Program-made: the position numbers and the translations under genes | Shown: positions 12,480 through 23,739 of the stretch, in pieces | Position numbering within the stretch: the stretch's first letter is position 1 | How the letters are laid out: the number at the start of each line of letters is the position of its first letter | Assembly (NCBI RefSeq): GCF_032884065.1 | Contig: NC_088865.1 | Location: 44,339,152 to 44,403,151 of the forward strand | Origin: Artemia franciscana | Lineage: Eukaryota > Arthropoda > Branchiopoda > Anostraca > Artemiidae | DNA: 64,000 nucleotides | Direction of reading: 5' to 3' | Notes under the pieces: generated by a model | Database searches by the model: none | The model's input: only the letters and a program-made list of their open reading frames with translations | Told to the model about the DNA's origin: nothing

Positions 12480-12660
12480 GCATAGTTGTAATAGTAGTCA
12501 CAGTAGTAGTATTAGTCTTCAACTTAATAAAATTAGCCATTGCTATGATATTGTCGATATGTCCCTTTGATAACCTGTATATTCATATAGTAATATTAGT
12601 AGCAGCAGTAGTATTAGTAAATTTAGAAGTATATTAGCTTTTTGTCAATGGATCTTCCCC
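12480..12660. repeat. Degenerate trinucleotide (AGT-type) tracts
   Basis: Interrupted AGTAGTAGTATTAGT runs occur near 12490-12520 and again near 12595-12620. They resemble the microsatellite tails left by the RTE-like LINEs elsewhere in the window (compare 58680-58720), so they may mark old LINE 3' ends. Confidence 0.4.
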
Positions 12661-12689
12661 TTTGAGTATACTCTGAAAGTTACAACTTA

Positions 12690-13500
12690 ATACCAAAATA
12701 CATGACTAAACAAATAATTACTGAACCTTTCAACAATGCTGAAAAAATTGATGTATAAAAATTTGGTTGGGAAGTTTGTTTTAGGAAATGATGGGTGTGG
12801 GGGGCTAATTGCCCTTAAACCCCTTTCGACTCTTAGAAAGGGAACTACAATCTCTAATTTCAAATCAAATGAGCCCCATCTAAAATTTTTATAACCACCC
12901 ATTCTACAAAAACTATATATGCCCCCAGGGCATAATTTACAACCTTTGCCCCAGGGCTCTGGGGGAGAGGGATTTTTCAACCCCAAAAGCCTTTTTATAT
13001 GGTCTTTAGACTATTTTCTGAACAAATGGCTTTCTAAAATTTCTATTGCATTCATTTCGGGAACATACGGTGTATGGGGGGTGGGTAAGCTGCTCTCTGA
13101 TCACTTTGACTCTTGAAAGGGGCACCTGAACTTCTGATCATCAATACTATTAGCCCCTTCCGAATATGACCACTCGTTCTATAAAAAAAACGCTATATGT
13201 CCCCAGGGTATATCTTATGGCCCTGCCCTCAGGGCTGTGAGTGGGTTGTCATCCTCAAAGACATAATTTCCGAACTCAGAATCTCTTTCTCAAAATCTGG
13301 ATTCGACGTGTTTGCGAAATGATGGGCGTAGGGGGAGGTAACCCTACAACCATTTTCAACTATTAAAAAGGGCATTGGCCCTTTTGATTCCCAATCGAAT
13401 GAGCCCTTTTCAAGTTTCTATGACACCCCATTCTGTACGAAGTATCTAAGAAAAAAAACATTGTGCCAACATCGTTCTTTGCTTAGGCAGCACTATTGCG
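12690..13500. repeat. About three diverged tandem copies of a 250-280 bp unit
   Basis: The landmark GAAATGATGGGNGTNGGGGG recurs near 12787, 13065 and 13318. Each time it is followed by a GACTCTT-A-AAGGG stretch and then a GCCCCAGGGC-type palindromic GC patch. The unit shares phrases with the body of the composite repeat in reverse orientation, so this may be an old amplified fragment of it. Confidence 0.6.
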
Positions 13501-13539
13501 CTGCCTATGATAAGAAGCTTTTTAGTATTCTTTTTATAG

Positions 13540-13665
13540 GTGAAGAATGTGAGATTGATGAGGAGACAGTCCCCTCATATATGGAATAGTTTCTGTTTGT
13601 TCCAAGTTTTAATGCTGCTCCTTACTTTCAGTTGAAAAAAAACTTGTTTCATTTTTTTTTATATA
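13540..13665 (+). repeat. Half of an M3-type hairpin arm
   Basis: Contains CCCCTCATATATGGAATAG, GTTCCAAGTTTTAATGCTGC and TCCTTACTTTCAGTTGAAAA, matching the right arm of the hairpin modules. Confidence 0.65.
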
Positions 13666-13949
13666 AACGTTCACCTGTGATCACCTTCCATGGAAAAAAA
13701 ATTCATATTTTATCAGATGGGTGCTTTTTACCTCTGAAAAGGGCTTTCTGATATGCTGAATTTGATGGTGTAATTTACAGCAAGATTATTCCCCGTTTGA
13801 GGTTGGTCTCCCGTTTGTCCAAAATATAACACTTTTATTAAAGCTCGTAACTTTTCCTAGGTGGCTTTAACCTTAATAAATTGGTAGCTTTAATGAATGG
13901 TAGTATTAGCAGTATGCACATATATTTCATGCCGTAAGGGTTTCACATC

Positions 13950-15280
13950 AAACAGTTCGTGGTAATGAACTGTAGTAAGGAGCGACCAGGCTCAATAGTA
14001 ACTAAAACTCTAAAAAACGGAATTTCGATATCAATATGTACATCAAAAGAATCGGAACTCACCAAAAGTTGCGAGATTGTGAAAATTGGCCTTATCTTCA
14101 AAAAAAAAGAAAGAAACACCCCCTCAAAGTCAAAGAATCTTAATGAAAATTACTCCGTCAGATTCAGCATATCAATGAAACCTACAGTAGAACTTTCAAG
14201 CTCCTATTTGCAAACAAGTTGAATTTTATATTTTTTGCCAGAAGAAAGATCATTGATGCGTGTTGACTTGTTCTTTTTCCCTTTGGCTGATCGTATCGAC
14301 CCAGTCGTCCTAGAATGTCGCAAGGGGGCTCAGTTTAACGGAAATTAAAGGTTTTTGTGCCCTTTTTAAGTGACAAAAAAGTTGGAGGGCAACTAGGCCC
14401 CCTCCCACCCTCATTATTTTTCCCGAAGTCACAGCATCAAAATTTTGAGATAGCAATTTTGTTCAGCATAGTCTAAAAATATAATAACTATGTCTTTGAG
14501 GACGACTTGATCCCTCACAGTCCCCAGAGGAAGGGCTGTAAGTTATTAACTTGGCCAATTGTTTACACATAGTATTAGTTAATGGGAAGTATACGGACGT
14601 TTTCAGGGGAGGGGGAATTTTTCTGATGGTGGGGGATCGAGAGGAGGGTTTAAATGATAGGATCTTTCCATAGAGGAATTTATCATGGGGGAAGAGAATT
14701 TCCATGAAGAGGACGCTTGATTTTTCAGCGAAATTTAAAAAAAAAAACATCGAGAAATTAATTAAAAAAGCAAGTTCTTTTTAAATTAAAGTAAGGACCA
14801 GCATTAAAACTTAAAACGATCACAATTTTTACGTATATGAGGGGGTTTGTCCCCTTCTCAATACCTTACTCTTTACACTAAAGTATTTTTAGTAATTTCA
14901 ACAAAGCTATTTATTCTAAATCAACGGCCTTTCTGATTCACAGGTCATTCTTAAAGAATTGGGACAACATTCAGACTGGTGTGTAAAGAGCGAGGTATTG
15001 ACGAGGGGGTGAACCCTCTCATATACGCAATAAAAACATACGAACATAGAAGCTTGCTACGTAAGTTAATTCGTAAGGTACATATATTTATTACTAATAA
15101 TAAGAGAGTTTGAATCTTTTTCGCAACTCTACTTTTTAAAACAATAAGAACTTAGCGTAAACAGCGGGGCGTTAAGGAGGGGATAGCCCCTTTCATATAC
15201 GAAATAATTTCTGTTCGTTTTAAGTTTTAATGCTACTCCTCACTTTCAGTTAAAAAAAGTGTTTTTTTTTAATTTAATTA
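13950..15280 (+). repeat. Palindrome-capped composite repeat, copy 4
   Basis: The head AACAGTTCGTGGTAATGAAC is followed by GTAGTAAGGAGCGACC. The body runs to about 14740, then module M2 (14780-15050). After M2 comes only the right half of module M3 (about 15110-15262), so its foldback structure is incomplete. It ends in AATTTAATT. The order of modules matches copy 3. Confidence 0.8.
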
Positions 15281-15289
15281 ACAATCTAA

Positions 15290-15800
15290 GGCTTAGATTG
15301 CTATGCTCAGCGGCCTGTATGCGTATACTGTGTTTTTATTTAGTTCAACAATCCCATAACGTTTCCTGAAAGCTTCATCCCAATACTCTTAGTCCTTCTG
15401 GACACAAAGGGTCAAATATGCCCCCCTTTTCCTTTATGACGAATGCTATGTGTTAACAGCGGACGAATTGCAAGACTTACAGCCTGTGCTCCAAGGGCTG
15501 CGCCAGTCTTGTCATTCCCAACGGAATACCTATGATGCTTTTCAACTATGCTGGACAAAATGACTATCTCAAAATCTGTATCTCATGTCTTTAGGGGAAT
15601 AAGTGGCGTGCCGTATGCTAACTCTATAATCAATTTTGACTCTTAAAGAGGGCACTAGAACTATTTATTGCCAATCGAATGAGCCCCATACGAAACTAGT
15701 ATAACAAATCCTTCCATTTTAAGTCCCTTGATAAAAAAAAGAAATAAATATTACACAAACCCCACTTCACTCATTACTTAGACAGTGGTATTACGCTACC
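15290..15800 (-). repeat. Decayed fragment related to the composite repeat body
   Basis: Reverse-orientation landmarks survive, including TCAACTATGCTGGACAAAAT, GACTATCTCAAAATCTG and AAAGAGGGCACTAGAACT. These match phrases such as those near 59460-59570 in a better preserved copy. Confidence 0.5.
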
Positions 15801-16540
15801 AATGATTAGCCGTCTTATGAGTGCTGTTGCTAAATTTAAGAAGAAATCAATTTAGTATTGTCTTCCTCAATTTGTTTAGCCCCCTTTACTTAGTTGAATT
15901 AATTTAGGGGTTTCCTTAATTTAGGAGTTCCAATATTCCACCGTTAGAATGTGCGACAGTGTTATAGAAGAGTGTTTTGCATTCCATGTGGATTTTCCCT
16001 CCATTTGGAAGGGACATTGTGGAGCCTTATTGTTGCTCCTTTTAGAATCCATTAATGAGTATACGTTCTCCTGTTTATAATTCTAATTTTCTCTGGGTCT
16101 GCTCTCTCATAATTAAGTCATTATATATCCTTAAAAAGCCCTTGTTAGATTACTTTTCCCACACCCTCAGGACCACGACATGATACAGATCAGGGTTTTT
16201 TCATACAAAGTTTACTACTTTTAAATCTCCTTAGTCCAGTATAAGTGATTACAGCCACCGTTACAATATTATCCCAAACAAACAGTATCATAGGAAGTTC
16301 TGTGGCAGCACTTCCCTGTGCTGAGATCTCTTTCCTCTAATGATTCATCACAAAAAAATGGAAATACAACGGCAAACACAGCACTCTGCTATGGCAAAAT
16401 CTTGTTTATAAAACACTTTTACGCCTTTAAAGCCTCGACGATCAAAATTTGACCATTTTCGTAGTATTTGGCATTTTTACATTTTTTAGTATTTTGTAAA
16501 ATTTAGGAATTGTAACTAAGGGCAATATTATTTTACAAAC
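15800..16540. other. Unassigned spacer
   Basis: No reading frame with a recognisable domain and no clear repeat boundary. Confidence 0.45.
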
Positions 16541-16554
16541 CTTCTCTCGGACTA

Positions 16555-17140
16555 ATGCAACTACTATTAGTAACAATTCACTGCAGCACCATCCCATCTG
16601 AGGCCAGCCAACACAGCAGCACTCGCTTTTCTTCCCTCCCAATCTATTCAAAGCCTCCCTCTTTACACCCTCCCAATAGGTTCCCTTTTACAGTAAATCT
16701 TTCCTTACGACAACCTTCCACCCCCTTCGGGGAAGACCAGCTTCTCGTTTGGCCCTAGATGGATAACTAACAAAGACAATTTCTGGCAATCTTGTCATTC
16801 TTCATCCGCAGATCTTGTCCTAGCCATCTCAACCTTTCTCTCATTTTAGCCTAGAAAGCGGGATTGAACCTCATTTTTCGTACAGGCTACTATTAGAGAC
16901 ACGGTTAGACAGACTGGTATCCAAAGCAATCCGTAGGCAGATTCTCTGGAAAAATATTGTAAATCCTCCTCCTCTGTTTTTTTTTCTGGGTGCCAATGCT
17001 TCAAAATCATACTTGACCATTGTCATCACTGTAGCTTCCAATATTCTAATCCTGGTTCACAGACTTGTATTCCTATCCTTCTAAAGTTTTTCAGCCCTCG
17101 GACTAGGGATGCGAAACTGTACCAATTTCATTTTATTAAG
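16555..17140 (-). pseudogene. RTE-like LINE C-terminal fragment
   Basis: Read on the - strand, this stretch corresponds to the final part of the LINE ORF2 found at 57670-58670. It passes through sequence equivalent to the ..AKYGCESW.. and ..RRLTQ.. parts and then a GRTWLGWPQ-like region. It is full of stops and indels and ends at the assembly gap. The shared direction and order of phrases with the better copy is the evidence; no active-site residues remain. Confidence 0.55.
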
Positions 17141-17149
17141 GTCTGTATG

Positions 17150-17249
17150 NNNNNNNNNNNNNNNNNNNNNNNNNNNNNNNNNNNNNNNNNNNNNNNNNNN
17201 NNNNNNNNNNNNNNNNNNNNNNNNNNNNNNNNNNNNNNNNNNNNNNNNN
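17150..17249. other. Assembly gap, 100 N
   Basis: Exactly 100 N; a fixed scaffold-gap placeholder, so true length is unknown. Confidence 0.99.
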
Positions 17250-17269
17250 ATTTTATGCTAAATTTCAAT

Positions 17270-17460
17270 TTTTTGTCCCAATTTCTTAAGAGTCACCGTT
17301 CACACACAAGAATTTTTAACATGAATAAAAACTATTTTTAAAGCAATATAAAATTCTAGCGTAAACTGCGGGTATTGAGGAATGGCAGCCTGCCACATAT
17401 GCAGAATCATTTAAGGTCGTCTTAAGTTTTAATGTAGCTCTTTACTTCGCGTTGATTTTT
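17270..17460 (+). repeat. Remnant of a composite-repeat hairpin module
   Basis: TCTAGCGTAAACTGCGGGTA, then CTTAAGTTTTAATGTAGCTC and TTTACTTCGCGTTG, match a diverged right arm of M3. Confidence 0.55.
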
Positions 17461-19084
17461 TAATGACATTCTAAAGTTATGCACTTGCAATTCACTTCGT
17501 TTTGAATTTTCTTATTGGTAGTGCGTCTTTGTGTGTATTTCGCTGATTTTCCTTGTCGTTTTGTGCTGTGTGAGTATTTGTTTACTGTAGCTGCCAAGTA
17601 CTGGGTTCTAGTTTAGTCACTAATAAAGTATTTATTTATCCTTTCTGTTTTGAGCATTGGCATAGTTGTTGTTTGAATATTATCTTTTAAATGAGTTTAA
17701 AATGTTGCTTTCGTCTTTTTCTTTCTTTATTTAAGCCAAAAAAAAAATCCCGCAAATGTTCCCGTTATTAGGAACATGCGCGGGATTGAATGGTGATGAC
17801 AAAGTATGACAAAATACTTCATCAAACATCTTGATCAGCTCAATTTGAGTTGAAAGTTTGTCAGATGTTTGGTCTTTCTTCTGTGGTATCATAAAGCATC
17901 ACATGAAGAGGATAAAAAACTAAGTCGAAAGCCATAAGATTATTTCTTCGAATAGCCTCTGACTCTGTCTTCACTGCTTTGTGGAATCTTAGTACATCTG
18001 CAACTTGACCTCTACTTTATTATACTTTTCATATGTATAATATCATTTAAAATGTATAACTTTCATATGCATAACTTTTCAATGTATAACTATATTATAC
18101 ATTGGATTGTTTTCTGCCAAAACGTGCTTCTGCTTGGAGTCCCCCAATAATCCATCTTCCTTTCACCTAGAACAAAACCGTAGGTCCACAATTGTTAAAA
18201 GTACTTTATTTTTTATATTAGCAGACTCTTCTATAGCAAAACATTATGGTTTTTCGATGTTTTATGTATTTAATCATAAACAAGTTAAGTCACAGTTTGG
18301 CCAGTGCAAAACACAAATTGAAAATGATAAAATTACAAAATGAAAAATTAACACAGCCAATAAATTGAAACAAATGCCACAAATTGTTAGTATATTAAAA
18401 CACTTCATACTATAAAATCGCAAAAAAAAAATGCTGCAACTTCACTGGTTTACTTAACACTGGCAGTAATCTGATAAATTTAGATAGGTGTAAAAATAAT
18501 AACCAATTTTATTTCCAGTGACTCTTGCAAATAAAAAAACATCTATATTCTTGCATCCTTAGGACTTCGAAATGGTTATTTTTTATACAAAACAAAAAAT
18601 AATGTTTTGATGAACTAGATGGTAAATTGTTAGTTGCCAAGATTTGAAATTTTAATTTATGTTTATATTTATTTTCCCCCTGGCATGTTCCTCTTAAGAG
18701 AAAAGGGTATTCAATAGTATAAAACCGTATTCCTTGTGCAGATGAGTGACTTTTTTTTCAGCAGAGTAATCCCAGCTACAAAGTTTTAGTAGTTCATGTA
18801 ATTTAAAGTTGCAAAAAAGAAAAAAAAACTAAACTAAACTAGCCTTGAAAGTAAAAATTAAAAACTAGAGCCATAAAAATAAAACTGAAACGTTAGTTAT
18901 CCTGATAATATCAACAACCCAATAAAATATCCTGATAAACCCTGATAATAAGTATTTTTACAGATGGCTTATAATCCTTCTGGTCTGTGTAGACTCTCTG
19001 CATAGATAGATATAGTTTATATCTGGTACACGAGTGATCTATGTAAAGTCCTAAGAAACTTCTCTCCGACGCTGTGTAAGGATA
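17461..19084. other. AT-rich spacer
   Basis: No gene is supported. It holds one strong hairpin (17746-17787) and imperfect TATAACTTTTCATATG-type repeats near 18030-18100. Confidence 0.45.
17746..17787. repeat. 15-bp stem hairpin with symmetric 2x2 internal loop
   Basis: AATCCCGC-aa-ATGTTCC, an eight-base loop CGTTATTA, then GGAACAT-gc-GCGGGATT. All 15 pairs match, in a local sequence that is otherwise AT-rich. Nothing nearby explains it. It could be the core of a tiny foldback element or a structured RNA. Confidence 0.75.
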
Positions 19085-19106
19085 CTAGCTGTGTGAATTT
19101 TGAAAA

Positions 19107-19343
19107 ATGGCATGTTTTAGAAAAGTTTCTAGCAGTTCAAGTGATTTCTGTGATAGCATTAAGATATCACCAAAAAAGGAAACAAAATTACAATACATAA
19201 AAGTGTTATTCCTTACGAAATATCCTAATAGTTTAATAAAGACTCTAGAAGTAAAAGAAGATCGGCTAGAAGAGACTGCCTCAAATGATTCATCGAGTGA
19301 CAATCTGTGTGCAAAACCGTTTGACAGCTTCATTCAAGAATAA
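19107..19343 (+). CDS. Possible small hypothetical protein or terminal exon
   Basis: A 78-codon frame with an ATG and a plausible composition: Lys/Glu/Ser/Asp-rich, with a C-terminal half running through LEVKEDRLEETASNDSSSDN and ending FDSFIQE. No domain is recognised, and no splice signals or neighbours support it. An overlapping open frame exists on the other strand (19085-19333), so chance is a serious alternative. Confidence 0.2.
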   Translation: MACFRKVSSSSSDFCDSIKISPKKETKLQYIKVLFLTKYPNSLIKTLEVKEDRLEETASNDSSSDNLCAKPFDSFIQE

Positions 19344-20239
19344 TGTTCTTTCGACCTACAGGAATCGATGATTTATATACTATTTCTTCCCAAAAAACAA
19401 ACAAACCTATATCTCATTATTAAAACAGTAAAGGCTTGATGAATTTGGCTCAGCATAATCAGCTCTAATATTTTAAACTTCATTTTGAAAACCATAAATT
19501 ACTTTTGCACTCGTCTTGTTGTTTGTGGACATTTATAACGTTTACACCAAATTTGCAACGTCACTTAAATCTTGAAAATTTCAGTCTCTTACAATATCTT
19601 CTTTTTTCACATTCCACTTCCTGGTACTCTGTTATACAGTTTGGAATCCCTGTTTAATTTGTAAACAGCGCTTCTCATCCAGAAGGCAGAAATTGCAGCT
19701 AGTATCTGAAAAGACATTTCAAAACATAAAATTTGGCTAACCTTAATACAAAAACTATACGTTACACGGCATACGTGCATAATAATCTATTTTAGGATGA
19801 CATTTGACAACTTTTGATAGAACATGGAAGGAATAAAACTATATTACCCAACGTAAGTGCCTGCAAAAGGGGTATGATACTGCGCACTTCTGACATTAGA
19901 TTGTAAGTTCATTACAGGTACTGGGGCAACTCCTCATATGACAGTTTAAATTGTTAATTATTATGGTTATAATATCATTGTTATGATAAGTCTTTCCATT
20001 ATTAATATAGTTCATCCTCCATTCGACCCCATCAATGAAAATGCAAAAGCTGCAAATTATAATCCTGTAATAAATTAACTAAATTAGCGCGGAAAATCTT
20101 AATTTGTTCTGTTTAATTGGTTGGATGTTGCGCTAGCAGGTTCTGATAACAACTTCAAAATTTACATCACCGTGATCGAAAAGAGGATGTAAGTATTAAG
20201 AAAGTTTGGTAATTTGGGATCTCACGATTAAATGGACTT
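19344..20239. other. AT-rich spacer
   Basis: No supported feature. Confidence 0.45.
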
Positions 20240-20660
20240 ATCGAGATGAATTTTTCAATGGTTGTTGGAGAGAGGAATATTGAACAAAATTCTTAGATTA
20301 TTTCAAGTGTAGATATTCAATGGAAAGTAAAGAGCAATATTAAAACTTAAAACATGTATTTAATACATCAAAAGATACTAAGAATTGAGAATTTCTAACT
20401 ATATAATAAGACTGTCCAATATAGAGATAAAAAAAGTTTAATAATAAGATTTTCCCATATAAGTAAGCGGAATCTTACAAAAAACTTCAAAATTTGGACT
20501 ACCATATCAAGTTTGAACGACCTTTTCAAGTTGAAACTTTCAGAGAACCTTGAAGGCATTAATATTAAATAGTATCTCTAGTCCTTATTTTGTTTGCAAA
20601 TAGGAGGGAAAGTAAAGAGCAATATCAAAACTCAAAATTTATATTTTAATATCTCAAAAG
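20240..20660 (+). repeat. Two diverged copies of an AT-rich repeat
   Basis: GGAAAGTAAAGAGCAATATT near 20320 and a close variant near 20610 are each followed by AAAACTTAAAA-type sequence, a TAATA-CAAAAGAT stretch and ATATAATA. The phrase resembles the hairpin-module end (GAAAGTAAGGAGCGACATT), so these may be old remnants. Confidence 0.45.
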
Positions 20661-20929
20661 ATGCTATAAACTATACATCTAATGACATAATAATATTCTT
20701 CAATATATAGATTAGCAAATTCTGAAAAAAAAATCCAATTTTGGTTTTCTTCATTTAAGACGAAACTAAATTTTAATTTACGTAATTGATATCTTAAGAT
20801 TGAATGGATTTATCAAGATACAACTAAGTCAATTTTCACTGCTCAAAACTAAACTTGAAATGTCAATGCTTCTCAGTAATTTCCAAAACATAGGCTTCAT
20901 CATTGCCGAGGAATAGCCAGTATATTTTA

Positions 20930-21110
20930 AATAAGACTTTAAATCTAAAAATTATAAAGCTAGAACCTTAAAAATAAAACTTTAAAACTGAAACTTTAAT
21001 AATAAATTTAAAATAAAAACTTTAAATCTGAAACTTAAAATTCAAACTCTAAGACTAAGACTTTAAAACTATTGCATTACAACTAAAATTTTAAAATGAA
21101 GACATTAAAG
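20930..21110 (+). repeat. Degenerate AAACTTTAAA-type low-complexity array
   Basis: Repeated short phrases of the form AAACTTTAAA, TAAAACTGAAACTTT and AAATCTGAAACTT. A complementary array (AGTTTTAAAGTTTT) lies at 25390-25606. Confidence 0.6.
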
Positions 21111-21154
21111 CTACGAGGCACTCGTCATGTTGGTTCATCTATATGGATGTGAAT

Positions 21155-21157
<3 letters not shown>

Positions 21158-21243
<86 letters not shown>
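21158..21243 (+). repeat. (GA)n microsatellite, about 86 bp
   Basis: An uninterrupted GA dinucleotide run. On the opposite strand it directly follows AATAAACCCATCTTT, so it sits at the 3' end of the - strand LINE at 21249-23282 and probably is its tail. Confidence 0.95.
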
Positions 21244-21247
<4 letters not shown>

Positions 21248-21248
21248 T

Positions 21249-23282
21249 GGGTTTATTAATATAAATAACAAAACAAAACAAGCAAATGGCCCGAAGCAAA
21301 GCATGCTTGGGCTTACAACCCCACTACACATACAAATAAAAATAATACGGAAAATAAGAAGAAAATAAAAAAGAAAAGGAAAATAAAAAAGAAAAGAAAA
21401 GAAGAAGAAAAAAATCAATTACCCTGCATTTCAATCGATACGGAATTACACTTCAAAAGAGACAAAACAAAAAGAAACTAAAACCACCTGACCAGTCTCG
21501 CCCAAAACAAAACCAACATCTTGGCTCCACTTGAGGTCCACTCAACTATCAAAACCATAAATATTAAGGCAAAATAGCTTTAATTTCCGCCGAAAATCAA
21601 GAAAATTATCCATATTTCTGAAAGTCGTAGGTAAAGAACTCCATGCATGGGGTCCTATATGCCGAATAGAAAATTGAGATCTACGGGTAATAGCAAGCGT
21701 ACGACGAATTATATCGGAATGTCTCGTAGAATGTGTATGAATATCACTTCCTAATTCAAACATACTTTTAAAACATATTGGTAAACAAATTTGAAAATAC
21801 TTATATATAAACAGGCTTCGATAAAAAGTCATAAGTCCTGCTATTGGTAAGATTTTGCATTCTATATACCTCTTTTTTACCAAGTCTTTAAAACCTACAC
21901 CACATAACACTTGAAGCGCTTTATTCTGTAAAACTCGAATATGATGGAGATGAGAAGGATATATACATTACACAATAACATTACACAATAACATTACAAC
22001 AATATAGCAGATAAGGATGAATTAAGGTATAATACGCTGTTCTTAAAATATCTCTTGGGAAAATATACTGCAACTTTCTTAAAATGCCAACATTCCTAGC
22101 GAGTTTAAGACTGATATAATCTATATGTTACCTAAAACTGAGACATTCATCAATTAAAACTCCTAGATATTTTGTACAATTTTATTCTTAAAATACTCAT
22201 ATCAGCAATATTAAGTCTGTCTATCCAAGGGTAATAATTTGAGCTCCTATCATAAATAAAAAGCAAGATTTACTGTAATCCAAATTTAACTTATTAAGCT
22301 TCATCCACTTTTGTACAGACTCCAGACAAGAACTAATACGACTCAACAGCTGAATTCCTGTTTGTGCAGCCACAGTTATATGAGTGTCATCCGCAAAGCT
22401 GGGAACAATTACTTTTTTCCCGTCACATCCAATGTCAAGATCATACGAAATCATATTAAAAGCTCTAAATAAATCATTTATAAAAATTAGAAATAACAGG
22501 GGACCAAGAACAGATCCTTGAGGTACTCGAAATTTAACACTACTGACTGAAGAAACATGATCTCCTAGTTGTACATATTGAGTTCTTTCTTTTAAAAATG
22601 ACGACAGTAATTCAAGAAATGGTCCTCTAAAACCGTAATTTTCTAATTTGGCAATGAGTATAAATGGTCAACGCAGTCAAAAGCTTTAACAATATCAACA
22701 AAAACAGAAGCGACTTTCATACCATTATCCAACATATCACTCACAAAAGTTGTCAAAAATAAAACAGCATACTCAGTAGATAAACCCATCCGAAAACCAA
22801 ATTGATTTGGATTAAAAAATGACTTACTCTCCAAAAATTCAACTATTCTTTTAACTATCAATTTCTCAAGCAATCTGGATACTACTGGTAATAATGAAAT
22901 GACCCTATAATTCCCTAGTACATTTTTATCTCCACCTTTATAGACAGGAATAACTTTTGCAATTTCAAAACAACTTGGAAACACTCCAGTCCTTAAACAT
23001 TCATTCAATAAATACACTAAATGACCGGAAATAACAGGGTAGATATACTTTAAAGTAACTGTTACAAAATCAGAGCCTGAAGCTCCAATTTTTAATTTTT
23101 TAATGGTTCGGAAAGCTCAGAAGCATTGATTGGCTTCAAATATGCTGAAACATCACTTGAATTCGATAAATATTTCTTAAAATGCTCAGAAATAACTATA
23201 CTTTGGACCAAATCGTTCCCCGCATTAGCAAAATGACGCCACATTCTATCAGCAATTTGGGTTCTGAAACCATCAGAGTTAC
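21249..23282 (-). pseudogene. Jockey/CR1-type LINE, reverse transcriptase, 5' truncated and broken
   Basis: Three frames on the - strand cover a non-LTR reverse transcriptase. At 23017-22643 the fingers/palm motifs are visible: NYRVISLLPVVSRLLEK, QFGFRMGLSTEY, and the first catalytic Asp in ASVFVDIVKAFDCVDH. At 22454-22221 the second catalytic motif reads SFADDTHI (FADD in place of the commoner YADD). At 21910-21542 lies the C-terminal tail, with GPHAWSSLPTTFRN and an LKLF-type ending. Frameshifts separate the three parts and the 5' end stops at 23282. Downstream on its strand it has a pyrimidine-rich region, an AATAAA and a (CT)n tail. It is almost certainly inactive. Confidence 0.85.
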
Positions 23283-23720
23283 ATGATCTGAAAGTCTTTG
23301 ACCATTCTTGCCTTCAGAGGATCCTCGGCGTCAGACCAACTGACAGAATGAGCAATGTAGATCTCTGTCAATCATGCTCCCAGCGCCTTGAATTTCGTCA
23401 GTTATCAAGAGACGCCGCCTGCGCTGGTACAAGCACATCCAACGCCAACCACTTGAGGCACTGACCAAAAAAGCCCTTCACTCCTAGCCTCTCCCCGGCT
23501 GGATGAAACGCCAAGGGGGACAACGTAAAACCTGGCTTGGCTGCGTCAAAGATGACCTTGAACGCGAAGGAGGATTTCGTCACTTTGACCAACGGTGGGA
23601 TAAGAACTGGCTCGAAATCACGCAAGAATTTACCCTAGACCGCCAAAGATGGAGTTCAATCGTTGACGTACTATTGGATGCCAGAGAAGGCTCACAGTCG
23701 TTGACCTGATCCAAGTTAAA
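23283..23720 (+). pseudogene. GC-richer RTE-like LINE C-terminal fragment
   Basis: On the + strand one frame reads VFDHSCLQRILGVRPTDRMS near 23290-23350. A shifted frame then gives RLRWYKHIQRQPLEALTKKA, and 23503-23709 gives GGQRKTWLGCVKDDLEREGG followed by LDRQRWSSIV. This is the usual closing region of RTE-type ORF2 proteins. The sequence is noticeably GC-richer than all surroundings and belongs to a different LINE lineage from the copies at 54-63 kb. It abuts the 5' break of the - strand LINE exactly. Confidence 0.7.
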
Positions 23721-23739
23721 GTAAGCACAATTATTGGAT

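Noticed and set aside
21125-21418. Arg-Glu or Ser-Leu repeat frames
   Set aside because: They are translations of the (GA)n microsatellite.
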